DNA of 29,030 nt from a virus, in the IMG/VR virus record IMGVR_UViG_3300008267_000581, positions 1 through 29,030 of that record; one strand, given 5' to 3'. Each line of letters begins with the position of its first letter. The first letter of the stretch is position 1. This document shows positions 14,947 to 23,454 of the stretch, piece by piece. Under the pieces are notes generated by a model. It was not told where the DNA came from. It made no database searches and saw only the letters and a list, made by a program, of their open reading frames with translations. The position numbers and the translations under genes were made by a program.

Positions 14947-16286
14947 TAATTAATCCTTATGTTTTTTCTAATCTATTACTTGACTTGTACCCAAATGCAG
15001 CAGTTGCATATTCTTTGCGTAAATTAAGAACAGCATATACAGGTAGTGCAATAAGAGTAAGGAGGTCAAGTGATAATGCAGAACAAGATATTGCATTTGT
15101 AGGTAATGATTTAGATACTCAAACAATGCTTGACTTTGTAGGTTATAACCGTTGGACTTATTCAGAGGATATTTCACAAGCTGTTTATACAAAAACACAA
15201 TTAAATACAACAGGAACACCAGCTTATATTGATGTTGAAACAGCTCCTGATTCTACTTTGACAGCAGATAAAATAATTGAAAATACAATATCTGCAACCC
15301 ACTCAACATCAAGGACATTTACGGTAACAAATGGAGTAACTTATAATGTTTCAGTTTATTTAAAAAGTGGTGGTAGAAATGCAAGAGTTGCATCGAATAT
15401 ATCAAGTTTAGCAACATACCAAGTAGATGTTAATTTAACAAATGGTACTTTAAGTAATAATACATTCCCAACAAGCCCTGTTTTAGATTCAGTTGGTAGT
15501 GGTTGGTATAGACTGAGTTATTCTGTTACAGCGGCTAACACTCAAACAAGACAAGCAATAGCTATACAACTATTAAATGGAACAATTACAAATTATTTAG
15601 GTGATGGCACAAGCGGAGTGTATGTTTGGGGATTCCAACTAAGTCAAACATCAACTGTTAAAACCTATCAAAAGACGGTTGCAGATGCAGGAAGGAATGG
15701 TTTTGTAACAACTTGGTATGACCAAAGTACAAACGCTAATAACTCAACACAAGCAACGCCAACCAATCAGGCACAAATTGTTTCAGGGAATAACTTAGTT
15801 TTAGACCCAATAACAAATAAAATTTCTTCACTTTGGACAGGTGATACTTATTTGTTAGGAACTGCTTTAATAAATACTCAGCTTAATTTTCAGCTTTCGG
15901 TATTTAATAGATCAGCTTTGACTCAAAGAATTGTAAACTTGGGAAGTGCGGTTGTAGCACCCTATTTGGCACAATGGTCAACAACAGACACAATTGCAAC
16001 ACTTTACGGGAATTCTGTAATAACACATACAACAAGCTCAGCTACGGGCATTTTTATACAAACAGTATTAAGAAATAGCTCTAATGTAGTTAAGTGTTGG
16101 AATAATCAAACAGCTTTGACAACGGGAGTAGATTCAAGCACATCATATAATATTACTTATTGGGGTAAGTCCGCATCGCCTCAAAGTAATGGATATAAAC
16201 AAGAACTTGTATATTGGGCATCAGACCAAGAAGCAAACAGAATAGCAATAGAAACAAACGCAAATACTTATTGGGATGCTTATTAA
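14943..16286 (+). CDS. GH54-like concanavalin-fold protein with inserted carbohydrate-binding-like domain (447 aa)
   Basis: Residues about 18-66 (AAVAYSLRKLRTAYTGSAIRV, then RRSSDNAEQDI) and 250-447 (FVTTWYDQSTNANNSTQ, ending ELVYWASDQEANRIAIETN) follow the start and remainder of the alpha-L-arabinofuranosidase B (GH54-type) jelly-roll fold. Between them, residues about 68-245 form a separate module with the pattern SEDIS-W-like start, APDSTLTADKI, VTYNVSVYLKSG, GSGWYRLS and VYVWGFQLSQ, known from phage and bacterial carbohydrate-binding domains. I cannot place the GH54 catalytic acids, so glycan binding is safer than hydrolysis. It overlaps the fibre before it (4 bases) and the small gene after it (11 bases), which suggests a co-produced adhesin. 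Confidence 0.75.
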   Translation: MIINPYVFSNLLLDLYPNAAVAYSLRKLRTAYTGSAIRVRRSSDNAEQDIAFVGNDLDTQTMLDFVGYNRWTYSEDISQAVYTKTQLNTTGTPAYIDVETAPDSTLTADKIIENTISATHSTSRTFTVTNGVTYNVSVYLKSGGRNARVASNISSLATYQVDVNLTNGTLSNNTFPTSPVLDSVGSGWYRLSYSVTAANTQTRQAIAIQLLNGTITNYLGDGTSGVYVWGFQLSQTSTVKTYQKTVADAGRNGFVTTWYDQSTNANNSTQATPTNQAQIVSGNNLVLDPITNKISSLWTGDTYLLGTALINTQLNFQLSVFNRSALTQRIVNLGSAVVAPYLAQWSTTDTIATLYGNSVITHTTSSATGIFIQTVLRNSSNVVKCWNNQTALTTGVDSSTSYNITYWGKSASPQSNGYKQELVYWASDQEANRIAIETNANTYWDAY

Positions 16287-16494
16287 CGGTTACAAATGGA
16301 ACACAGTAGAAGAAGCTGATTTGTCAATGACTCAATTGAATGAATATTATGGTCTTCCTGTACCTGGTGGAATTTCTTATTTTTCATCAGAGAGTTATTC
16401 TTATAGTGAAAACGGTATTTATTATATGTACTATAATGAAATGTTAGAACCTGTATTAGGAAAACCAACTGAATTTGAAGTGGTTTTTCTATAA
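16276..16494 (+). CDS. Small protein at the end of the fibre module (72 aa)
   Basis: The start lies inside the last codons of the GH54-like gene (11-base overlap), implying coupled translation. The sequence has INGYKWNTVEEAD, NEYYGLPVPGG and ends LGKPTEFEVVFL. I recall similar short proteins ending PTEFEV next to fibre genes in many uncultured phages, but cannot confirm this here. It is aromatic-rich and acidic, with no membrane segment. It could be a fibre chaperone or a small tip component; neither is shown by the sequence. Confidence 0.65.
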   Translation: MLINGYKWNTVEEADLSMTQLNEYYGLPVPGGISYFSSESYSYSENGIYYMYYNEMLEPVLGKPTEFEVVFL

Positions 16495-16507
16495 AAAATA
16501 AATATAA

Positions 16508-16518
16508 TATTTATAACA
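16508..16518 (+). promoter_or_regulatory. Late-promoter-like box TATTTATAACA
   Basis: The same 11 bases as before the gene at 10698. They lie in the 36-base gap between the adhesin module and the neck genes, with TATAA starting 19 bases before the ATG at 16531. Confidence 0.55.
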
Positions 16519-16530
16519 AAATATTTAACC

Positions 16531-17679
16531 ATGAATATCCCAATTTGGCCTGGCTCAAGTAGTTTCTTTCCAGGCAGCACTCCTTTTGGATTTTACGATA
16601 ACGATTACCAGTTTCAACAAGATGCTGATAAATTTGCTAAATTTGCTTCACAACGTTTAGGATATCCATTGGTTGAAATTGAACTTCAAGATATAAATTT
16701 TTACACTGCTTTAGAAGATGCTATAACAACTTATGGAAATGAAATATACTCGTATCAAGTAGCGGATAATCTATTATCTTTTCAAGGAAACCCATTAACT
16801 ATTCCTGTAGCAAATAATAAACTTGTACAAGAAAATTTGGCAAATGTTATTTTATTGTCCCACCAATATGGAACAGAAGCCGGAGTTGGAGGTAAAGTAA
16901 CATATTATTCTGGTTCACTTGATCTACTAGCAAACCAGCAAGAATATGATCTAAATGAATGGGCAATTTCCCAAAGCATTTCAGGTGGAATTGAAATTAA
17001 ACGAGTATATTACGAAGCACCCCCAGCAATTACACGTTACTTTGACCCATATGCCGGAACTGGTACTGGGATGATGCAAATGTTAGATAGTTTTGGGTGG
17101 GGATCATATTCTCCTGCAATTAACTTTATGTTAATGCCTATAAATTACGATTTACAAAAAATTCAAGCAATTGAATTTAATGATCAAATTAGAAAATCAC
17201 AATATACTTTTGAACTTGTAAACAACCGTATAAAAATATTCCCTATCCCACGTACAAGTGGATATTTAAAATTATGGTTTCAATATGTTAAACTAGATGA
17301 TACGAGAAATGCATATGCTGATATAAGCGGCAGTGTAATAACAAATGTTGCAGATGTTCCATATGCAAACCCAACATACTCTAATATAAATTCAATAGGA
17401 CGTTCTTGGGTATTTGAATATGCTTTAGCCATCGCTAAAGAAATGTTAGGATACATTAGAGGAAAATACCAATCAGTACCCATTCCAGGATCTGAAATTA
17501 CCCTAAACCAATCAGATTTAATTTCTGCAGCAACTTCGGAAAAACAAGCATTAATTGAACGTTTAAGGGCATATTTAGATACAACTTCACGTAAAGCTTT
17601 ACTTGAAAAGAAAGCAGCAGAGGCAGAAGCACAAAATAGAACTTTAGGTCAATCACCAATGACAATTTATATAGGATAA
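16531..17679 (+). CDS. gp13: Neck protein (T4 gp13-like)
   Basis: Head-completion or neck protein acting after DNA packaging at the portal vertex. Its 382 residues are somewhat longer than T4 gp13 (309). The C-terminal third carries the recognisable part: a helical stretch with IGRSWVFEYALAIAKEMLGYIRGKY, then PIPGSEITLNQSDLISAA and a long coiled helix (EKQALIERLRAYLDTTSRK). This layout matches gp13 proteins of T4-like marine phages. The N-terminus has an aromatic, Gly-rich stretch (PGSSSFFPGSTPFGFYDND). gp14 follows one base after the stop, which strongly supports the assignment. Confidence 0.85.
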   Translation: MNIPIWPGSSSFFPGSTPFGFYDNDYQFQQDADKFAKFASQRLGYPLVEIELQDINFYTALEDAITTYGNEIYSYQVADNLLSFQGNPLTIPVANNKLVQENLANVILLSHQYGTEAGVGGKVTYYSGSLDLLANQQEYDLNEWAISQSISGGIEIKRVYYEAPPAITRYFDPYAGTGTGMMQMLDSFGWGSYSPAINFMLMPINYDLQKIQAIEFNDQIRKSQYTFELVNNRIKIFPIPRTSGYLKLWFQYVKLDDTRNAYADISGSVITNVADVPYANPTYSNINSIGRSWVFEYALAIAKEMLGYIRGKYQSVPIPGSEITLNQSDLISAATSEKQALIERLRAYLDTTSRKALLEKKAAEAEAQNRTLGQSPMTIYIG

Positions 17680-17680
17680 C

Positions 17681-18190
17681 ATGGCATTATTTGGATCAGC
17701 TCGCGATATTTCATTGTTTAGACACCTTAATAGAGAGTTGTTATGGGATGTTATTACACAACAATGTGTATTTTATCAACTTAAAGCAGCTGAAACTAAA
17801 GTTAACATTTATGGTGAAGCAGCTGGTGCTAGGTATTACGCTGATCCTGTTTTATTAAACGTGTTAATTGATAGAGGAGATGCTGCTCAACCAATTGACG
17901 ATTTTGGTGCATCTTATGATCGTCCTATGACATTTAAATTCTTACGTGATGATTTAGTTGATGCTAATGTATTACCTGAACCTGGAGATGTAATAATGTG
18001 GTATGAATCGTATTGGGAAATAAACAATGTAAACAATAACCAACTTGTAGTTGGAAAAGACCCACTTTACCCATACAACCAAAACCCATTAAACCCAGGT
18101 TTGGAAAATTTTGGTGCAGATTGGTCTATTATTTGTACAGCAAATTATATCCCTGCAGATAAAGCTCAAATTACAAGAGAAAGACTATAA
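17681..18190 (+). CDS. gp14: Neck protein (T4 gp14-like)
   Basis: Neck/head-completion protein that partners gp13 before tail joining. It has the conserved N-terminal block DISLFRHLNRELLWDVITQQ, then QLKAAETKVNIYGEAAGARYY and DRPMTFKFLRDDLVDANVLP, which are hallmark stretches of gp14 in T4-like phages. At 169 residues it is shorter than T4 gp14 (256) but similar to marine versions as far as I recall. One base separates it from gp13, and its stop overlaps the next start (TAATG). Confidence 0.88.
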   Translation: MALFGSARDISLFRHLNRELLWDVITQQCVFYQLKAAETKVNIYGEAAGARYYADPVLLNVLIDRGDAAQPIDDFGASYDRPMTFKFLRDDLVDANVLPEPGDVIMWYESYWEINNVNNNQLVVGKDPLYPYNQNPLNPGLENFGADWSIICTANYIPADKAQITRERL

Positions 18191-18900
18191 TGGCGGAACA
18201 ACTTAATATAACTAGAAGATATTTAAATCAATTTAAAAACAGAAATGTTGTTGAAATATCTTCAACCACTTTAACCCAAACATCCCCAGACTTATCATAT
18301 TTAACCCAAACAATAAATCAAATAGCAAGCTCAATTAATTTAACAGCTCAATCACTTGGACAAATATCTCAATCTTTAGCAACTCAAAGTATTCAAATAG
18401 AAGATTTATCTTCAACAGCAAATGCTTTAAATTCATCAAAAATATTTGTAAATAAAGAAGTACCTTCTGGTTCAATAGATGGAATAAACACTACATATAC
18501 TTTAGAACACGAACCAACCCTAGGTAGCGATCATTTATATTTAAATGGTTTATTAATTGAAGATGGAACCCATACAGACTATTCAATTTCAGGATCAACA
18601 ATAACATTTACAGAACCTTTACTTTCTGGAATGAAATTACATTGTACATATTACTATGCTGATTCAACCCCAGTAAAAGTATTAGTGGATAAAGAAATTC
18701 CTTCTGGTTCAATAAATGGTATAAATTCGATATATGTGTTAAAAAATATACCTGTAGAGGGAAGCGAACATGTATATTTAAATGGTCTTTTACAAGAGAG
18801 TGATGGAAATGATTATACCATTTCTGAAAATATTATAACGTTTGTTACACCTCCTGAAACAGGCTTAAAACTTCGTGTAAGTTATTATTATTCAATATAG
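18190..18900 (+). CDS. Virion protein with tandem YLNGLL beta modules (236 aa)
   Basis: Residues 1-90 are helical and Ser/Gln-rich (SLGQISQSLATQSIQ), probably a coiled-coil anchor. Two tandem beta modules follow, at about residues 93-160 and 167-236. Each runs VPSGSIDGINTTYTL or IPSGSINGINSIYVL, then a YLNGLL turn, a DY-(S/T)IS strand and a final YYY-type strand. The same module ends the long fibre at 19315, which ties this gene to tail or neck appendages. One-base overlap with gp14 suggests a neck-proximal fibre or whisker. The function is inferred from context. Confidence 0.65.
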   Translation: MAEQLNITRRYLNQFKNRNVVEISSTTLTQTSPDLSYLTQTINQIASSINLTAQSLGQISQSLATQSIQIEDLSSTANALNSSKIFVNKEVPSGSIDGINTTYTLEHEPTLGSDHLYLNGLLIEDGTHTDYSISGSTITFTEPLLSGMKLHCTYYYADSTPVKVLVDKEIPSGSINGINSIYVLKNIPVEGSEHVYLNGLLQESDGNDYTISENIITFVTPPETGLKLRVSYYYSI

Positions 18901-18983
18901 AAAAAAAATTTTTCAAATACCAATTAAAATATTTTTTATTTTTTAAAAAAATCTTAATACGTATTACAAAACCCAATATTTAG
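18901..18983 (+). promoter_or_regulatory. Very AT-rich spacer with a perfect 12-base palindrome
   Basis: An 83-base gap of A and T tracts before the DUF5659-like gene. It holds TAATACGTATTA, a perfect palindrome at 18955-18966, about 18 bases before the ATG. There is no TATTTATAA box here, so this small gene may be controlled separately from the late virion genes. A protein-binding role is a guess. Confidence 0.35.
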
Positions 18984-19217
18984 ATGAATCCAGAGAATTT
19001 ATATTCAACCTCAGATTTATATTTAACCGCATACCTTAAGATCAAGGGGCATAAATTTAAAGTAGAAAAATCTGCAAAGAAATCTACATTTATTTTTCCA
19101 TCTAGTCCCGAATTATTATCCGATGCAGATGCATATTTAACGGAAATGGGGTCATGTGAGCCTTTAGCTTACACAAACGCCATTAAAAACTTGAAAAACC
19201 TTTTATTTAACCGTTAA
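18984..19217 (+). CDS. Small DUF5659-like protein (77 aa)
   Basis: The pattern STSDLYLTAYLKIKGHKFK, a central VEKSAKKSTFIFPS strand pair and a C-terminal helix (TNAIKNLKNLLFNR) fits the small DUF5659 family, whose function is not known to me. The protein is basic and soluble with no signal peptide. It lies between two appendage-protein genes but has AT-rich spacers on both sides (83 and 97 bases), unlike the tightly packed virion genes, so it may be an independently expressed accessory protein. The family call is from memory of the pattern. Confidence 0.6.
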   Translation: MNPENLYSTSDLYLTAYLKIKGHKFKVEKSAKKSTFIFPSSPELLSDADAYLTEMGSCEPLAYTNAIKNLKNLLFNR

Positions 19218-19314
19218 TATTCTGTTTCTAGAGTAGATATATTAACATTTTAAAGGGAAACATTCTGGTTTATTCCTATTTAATTTAATTTACAAACATT
19301 TTAATTTTTTAAAA

Positions 19315-21651
19315 ATGGCAATTACAAAAATAGTATTGGACAGACAGTCCGACTTAATCTTAACCAACGCCACCATTACCTCACCAGATGGTCTTGTTAT
19401 GGCGGATATTTCTGGTTTAGATTCTACAGTTGCGTCTATTGATACCCAAGTATCTACAGACATTTCAACTGAAGCTTCTAGCCGTGTTTCTGGTGACGCT
19501 TCTATTGCTGCAAACCTATCAACAGAAATCATTGATCGTTCAACTGCAGTATCTGCTGAAGTTTCTAACCGTATTTCCGGTGACGCTTCTTTAGCAACAG
19601 CTATTTCAACTGAAGCATCTCGTATTGATGTTATCCTTGATGGCTCAGAAGTTGATTTAGATCAATTTGCTGAAATCGTTGATTTCGTTAACGGTATCGA
19701 CCTTGAAAATGACAATGCTCTATTGAGTGCTGTAACTTCAATCGGTTTAGATATTGATGCTGAAGAATCTCGTGCAACATCTGCTGAAGCTGTATTAACT
19801 GCTGATTTATCTACTGAGGTAGTAAACAGAGAAAATGCAGTATCTGCTGAGGCTTCATCTCGCGTATCAGGTGACTTATCTTTAGAAAACAAAATCTCTG
19901 CTGACTTATCAACTGCAAACGCTTCAATAGAAACTGCATTATCTACTGAAATTTCAGATAGAATTGCTGATGTTGATGCTGAAGAATCACGTGCAATGAG
20001 TGTTGAAGCTTCTTTATCTGATCAAATTACTCTTGAAGTTGATGGACTTTACACTACCGTAGAAGGTTGGGTATCGAATGAAGCTGGAGAGCGTTCAACA
20101 TTTGATGCTAATATTTCTGCTGAACTTAGTGGTTTCGTTGATACTACAGTTTCTAACGAAGCTTCATTGGCTGCAGATATATCAACTGAAGTAGCAAATA
20201 GAGAAAATGCAGTAAGTACTGAAACATCTGCTCGTGTATCTGGTGATGAGTCTTTAGCAACTAAACTTTCAAATGATATATCTAGAGAAGGTGATGCAAG
20301 AACTTCAATAGCAACATCATTGTCAGCTGCATTATCAACTGAAGTAGCTAACCGCGAAGCAGACGTTGACGCTGAAGAATCTCGTGCAATGGTAGCTGAA
20401 ACTTCATTACAAAACAACATCGATGCTGAAGCATCTGTACGTGTTGTAGGTGATGAAAGTTTGGAAGCTGCAATGTCAACTGCTGATGCATCTTTGGACG
20501 CTAAAGTTTCTACTGAAACTGCTCGTGCAGAATCAGCTGAATCTTCATTAGAAGACAGAATTGACTACATCGTATCAAACGTAGATCCTGCTGCTCTAGA
20601 TTCATTAACTGAAATCGTTGGTGCATTCCAAAGTGCAGATGGTGATCTTAACGGTGCTATTACTTCATTGGCAACAGCTGCTGGTGCTTCTTTAAGTGCT
20701 GAAGTATCACGTGCTGAATCAGCTGAAGCATCTTTGGCATCTGATTTGTCAACTGAGGTTGCAAACAGAGAAGGTGCTGTATCAACTGAAGAGGCTGCTC
20801 GTATTTCTGGAGATAACTCAGTTGCTGCTGATTTGTCAACTGAAACAGTAAACAGAGAGGCTGCTGTATCAACTGAGGCTTCTGCTCGTACATCTGCTGA
20901 TACATCTTTAGAAGCTAAAATTTCTACCGATCTTTCTTCAGCTAACTCTTCAATTGATTCAGCATTATCAACTGAGGTTTCTGCAAGAATTGATAACGAT
21001 GATGCACTTTCATCTGAAATATCTATTGCAGTAAGTGATCTTTATGCAAATGATGATGCTGAAACTTCTCGTGCAATGAGTGTTGAAGCTTCTTTAGAAG
21101 CATACCTTATTGAAGCTGAAAATACATTAGCAACTGATTTGAATGAGGAAACATCTCGAGCAGTTTCAGCTGAATCCAGTTTAAATGACAGATTATTTTA
21201 CGAAGAAGAACGTGCAGTATCTGCTGAAGCATCTTTGGATTCTGCATTATCAGCTGAAATCTCACGTGCTGAAGCTGCTGAAGATTCAATTGCTACTGAA
21301 TTGTCAACTCAAGTTTCTTACTTGATCTCAAACATTGATGTAACTGAAATCGATTCATTCTCTGAAATCGTTGCAAATGTATCAACTGAGGTATCAAGAG
21401 CGGAAAGTGCTGAATTGTCTTTAGCAAATGATTTTGCTAATATTTACTTTAGAAATGCTGGTGTAAACGAAGCAGCAAATGGTTCAAGAACTGAATTTAC
21501 ATTTGGTGCTACACTTAGAACTGGTTCACAAGCAGTTTACTTGAATGGTCTATTACAAGACGCTGGTGATTATACAATCACTACAACTTCTGTAACATTC
21601 AACGCTGCTCCACTTACTGGTGATAAAGTTGCTGTTTACGGAATGTATTAA
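19315..21651 (+). CDS. Long coiled-coil fibre protein with repeats (778 aa)
   Basis: Probable trimeric fibre or whisker. The N-terminal 40 residues (AITKIVLDRQSDLILTNATI) look like a virion-binding beta region. Most of the rest is imperfect repeats of STEVANREAAVSAEASARVS-type sequence, rich in Ala, Ser, Glu and Arg with hydrophobic spacing suited to a coiled coil. Three non-coiled spacers recur: DLDQFAEIVDFVNGID (about residue 115), DPAALDSLTEIVGAFQSADG (about 425) and DVTEIDSFSEIVANV (about 680). The C-terminal 65 residues are a beta module with AVYLNGLLQDAGDYTI, shared with the protein at 18190, and end VAVYGMY. A strong terminator follows. The product is clearly structural; its attachment point is unknown. 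Confidence 0.8.
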   Translation: MAITKIVLDRQSDLILTNATITSPDGLVMADISGLDSTVASIDTQVSTDISTEASSRVSGDASIAANLSTEIIDRSTAVSAEVSNRISGDASLATAISTEASRIDVILDGSEVDLDQFAEIVDFVNGIDLENDNALLSAVTSIGLDIDAEESRATSAEAVLTADLSTEVVNRENAVSAEASSRVSGDLSLENKISADLSTANASIETALSTEISDRIADVDAEESRAMSVEASLSDQITLEVDGLYTTVEGWVSNEAGERSTFDANISAELSGFVDTTVSNEASLAADISTEVANRENAVSTETSARVSGDESLATKLSNDISREGDARTSIATSLSAALSTEVANREADVDAEESRAMVAETSLQNNIDAEASVRVVGDESLEAAMSTADASLDAKVSTETARAESAESSLEDRIDYIVSNVDPAALDSLTEIVGAFQSADGDLNGAITSLATAAGASLSAEVSRAESAEASLASDLSTEVANREGAVSTEEAARISGDNSVAADLSTETVNREAAVSTEASARTSADTSLEAKISTDLSSANSSIDSALSTEVSARIDNDDALSSEISIAVSDLYANDDAETSRAMSVEASLEAYLIEAENTLATDLNEETSRAVSAESSLNDRLFYEEERAVSAEASLDSALSAEISRAEAAEDSIATELSTQVSYLISNIDVTEIDSFSEIVANVSTEVSRAESAELSLANDFANIYFRNAGVNEAANGSRTEFTFGATLRTGSQAVYLNGLLQDAGDYTITTTSVTFNAAPLTGDKVAVYGMY
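19440..21430 (+). repeat. In-frame degenerate repeats encoding the coiled-coil shaft
   Basis: Roughly two kilobases of repeats based on peptides such as STEVANRE, SAEASARVSGD and EESRAMSAE. DNA copies are recognisable but diverged (for example CTGAAGAATCTCGTGCA near 19760 and 20370), so the array is old rather than freshly expanded. Confidence 0.7.
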
Positions 21652-21673
21652 TCATTAGATTAATTACAAAAAG

Positions 21674-21700
21674 AAAGGGACTCGAAAGAGTCCCTTTTTT
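21674..21700. terminator. Bidirectional intrinsic terminator between convergent genes
   Basis: A perfect ten-base-pair stem, AAAGGGACTC (21674-21683) with GAGTCCCTTT (21688-21697), closes on a GAAA tetraloop; T residues continue to 21700. On the - strand the same hairpin is followed by TTTCTTTTT-type sequence. It lies between the convergent fibre gene and the glycosyltransferase-like gene, so it probably stops transcription from both sides. Confidence 0.9.
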
Positions 21701-21718
21701 ACTTATATTAAATTAAAT

Positions 21719-22903
21719 TTATTTATATAAATTAGTCATTGGGTCATAAACCAACCCACTATTTCCACCATTAAAAACACCTTCAATTAAACGATCGTAC
21801 GTTTCAATTACATCGGTATTATCAATATGGTAGCGTTGTAACACAACATCATTACGTTGATTATAACCGTCAATATCTTTATCGTGTTCCGTTAGGATAT
21901 GATTTAGCATTTTAGCGGCCTCAACTGTATCTGAACCCTCGTAATAGTAACCCAAATCTTTACACATTGGGGCATTATGTAAAACAGGATACCCTAAATA
22001 TGCGGCATCTAAATACAAATAATTTAATGGATTCAGCAATTGATGGCAAATCAAAACATCCAAATGTTGAGTAAGCATGTATGCTGTTTGATAACGTGAC
22101 TCGGCACTTACTTTATTGTCCTTATATAAATCAAATGTGGATATGATTGAGAGAAACTCTTTGTGCTTTGAAACCATCCCAGAATTAGTAATACGAAGCT
22201 TATCTATATGTTTTCTACCAATTTTAGTGCGATATGATTCTTCAGCAATCATAGCAGGAATCAAACAAAATTTAACAATGTTTAGATTTGGTTCCATTAT
22301 ACCAATTATCTTTTGTTCTTTCTTATCGTCGTATTGCCAGTTTTTCTTGTATTTTCCATCTTTATAACCTTTACTAATTTCAGCAACAGATTCAAACAAA
22401 AATTTCTCTGACCAAATAAATGGAACTGGAAATGCATTTGTACGATATAATGTTTTATATAAACCTGAATTTACTTCATCTTGTTGTGGTACATACCAAA
22501 TCTCATCGTATTGTTTTTCGTATTGAAATGTTTTATTTTCACTTGGTTTAAATAAAATGTTTTCCATGTGAATAACATAATTGTTTCCACATTTATATGA
22601 TACAACTTTTTTGTTTTTACCCGAACGTTTAAATGTTTCTAGTTGATGGTCAAATACTTGAGCACCCATACAAATTAACAAATCCATATCTAAAAAATGA
22701 TCGTTAAAATATACTATATCAATGTCGTTTAGATAAGACGGGCGTTCTGTAAAATCAACATTCATTGTATTTAGAATATAGACTTGATAGTTTTTCTTGG
22801 AGTTTTTTAACAAATGTACTAACATCAATACATTTTGTTTAATTCCATTTGTCCAAATAGATTCTTTGTTGTCTTTTAACCCTAATGTAATACCAATTTT
22901 CAT
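21719..22903 (-). CDS. DUF2827-type glycosyltransferase-like protein (394 aa)
   Basis: The N-terminus MKIGITLGLKDNKESIWTNG followed by IKQNVLMLVHLLKNS has the pattern of DUF2827 proteins, which look like GT-B-fold glycosyltransferases. The second half has features expected of the nucleotide-sugar domain: a strand-turn IIGIMEPNLNIVKF, and LDVLICHQLLNPLNYLYLDA with AAYLGYPVLHNAP, resembling the Glu/Pro loop region of GT-B enzymes. No donor or acceptor can be read from sequence. The gene is on the opposite strand to all virion genes and overlaps the J-domain gene by four bases (ATGA). Likely roles are glycosylation of Ser/Thr-rich fibres or of host surface; both are inferred. Confidence 0.7.
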   Translation of the reverse strand: MKIGITLGLKDNKESIWTNGIKQNVLMLVHLLKNSKKNYQVYILNTMNVDFTERPSYLNDIDIVYFNDHFLDMDLLICMGAQVFDHQLETFKRSGKNKKVVSYKCGNNYVIHMENILFKPSENKTFQYEKQYDEIWYVPQQDEVNSGLYKTLYRTNAFPVPFIWSEKFLFESVAEISKGYKDGKYKKNWQYDDKKEQKIIGIMEPNLNIVKFCLIPAMIAEESYRTKIGRKHIDKLRITNSGMVSKHKEFLSIISTFDLYKDNKVSAESRYQTAYMLTQHLDVLICHQLLNPLNYLYLDAAYLGYPVLHNAPMCKDLGYYYEGSDTVEAAKMLNHILTEHDKDIDGYNQRNDVVLQRYHIDNTDVIETYDRLIEGVFNGGNSGLVYDPMTNLYK

Positions 22904-23454
22904 CCGTGTGTTTTTATAAAGTGATCAATTAATTTTTGTTTTTCTTCTTCTGTTTGAGCATGAGCGTATAACCATATAAAAGAACTTTCAATAGATTTAA
23001 GCTCATCCCGTTTTTTGTTTATACGTATTTTTAAAATATCTTTATCTTCAATATCTATTGAATGTGTTATATTTAATTTAGAACATATTTCATATAAAGT
23101 AAATAAATCAAATTCATCTGCTGCTACTGTAGCTTGCATATACAATTCAGTATGTTCATCTGTTTTAGCTTTATCTGGGTGAGTTACTTTAGCAACCTCA
23201 CGATATAACTTTTTTACCTTGTCTTTAGTAGATTTATCTACTGTATTTGGATCTATTTTATCTTTTTTTGGTTGTTGTTGAGGTTCTGTTGGGGGAGGGG
23301 GAGGAGGTGTATCTCCACGTACATCTCGTATTTTATTTAAAAATTCTTCCCTGTTATTTTCAACAATTTCTTTTTTATATTCTTCATCTAGCAATAAAAA
23401 ACTATACTCTTGTAGTAATTTTTGTATTTCAAGTTGCTCTAGTCGTTTGCTCAT
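22900..23454 (-). CDS. J-domain (DnaJ-like) protein (184 aa)
   Basis: A J-domain lies at about residues 75-125, with HPD at 92-94 inside VKKLYREVAKVTHPDKAKTD and a following helix (TELYMQATVAADEFD). J-domains stimulate the ATPase of a DnaK-type Hsp70. There is no Gly/Phe-rich linker or Cys-rich zinc domain. The N-terminus is a helical, Glu-rich stretch joined by a proline run (TPPPPPPTEPQQQ), and the C-terminus is a charged helical extension. First gene of the inverted cassette, translationally coupled to the glycosyltransferase-like gene. Its start codon overlaps the palindromic promoter. It may recruit host DnaK for folding of virion proteins; partner unknown. Confidence 0.82.
   Translation of the reverse strand: MSKRLEQLEIQKLLQEYSFLLLDEEYKKEIVENNREEFLNKIRDVRGDTPPPPPPTEPQQQPKKDKIDPNTVDKSTKDKVKKLYREVAKVTHPDKAKTDEHTELYMQATVAADEFDLFTLYEICSKLNITHSIDIEDKDILKIRINKKRDELKSIESSFIWLYAHAQTEEEKQKLIDHFIKTHG

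Noticed and set aside
10698-16494. A diversity-generating retroelement acting on the fibre genes
   Set aside because: No reverse transcriptase, no C-type-lectin variable end and no template/variable repeat pair with adenine-specific changes is visible in the window.
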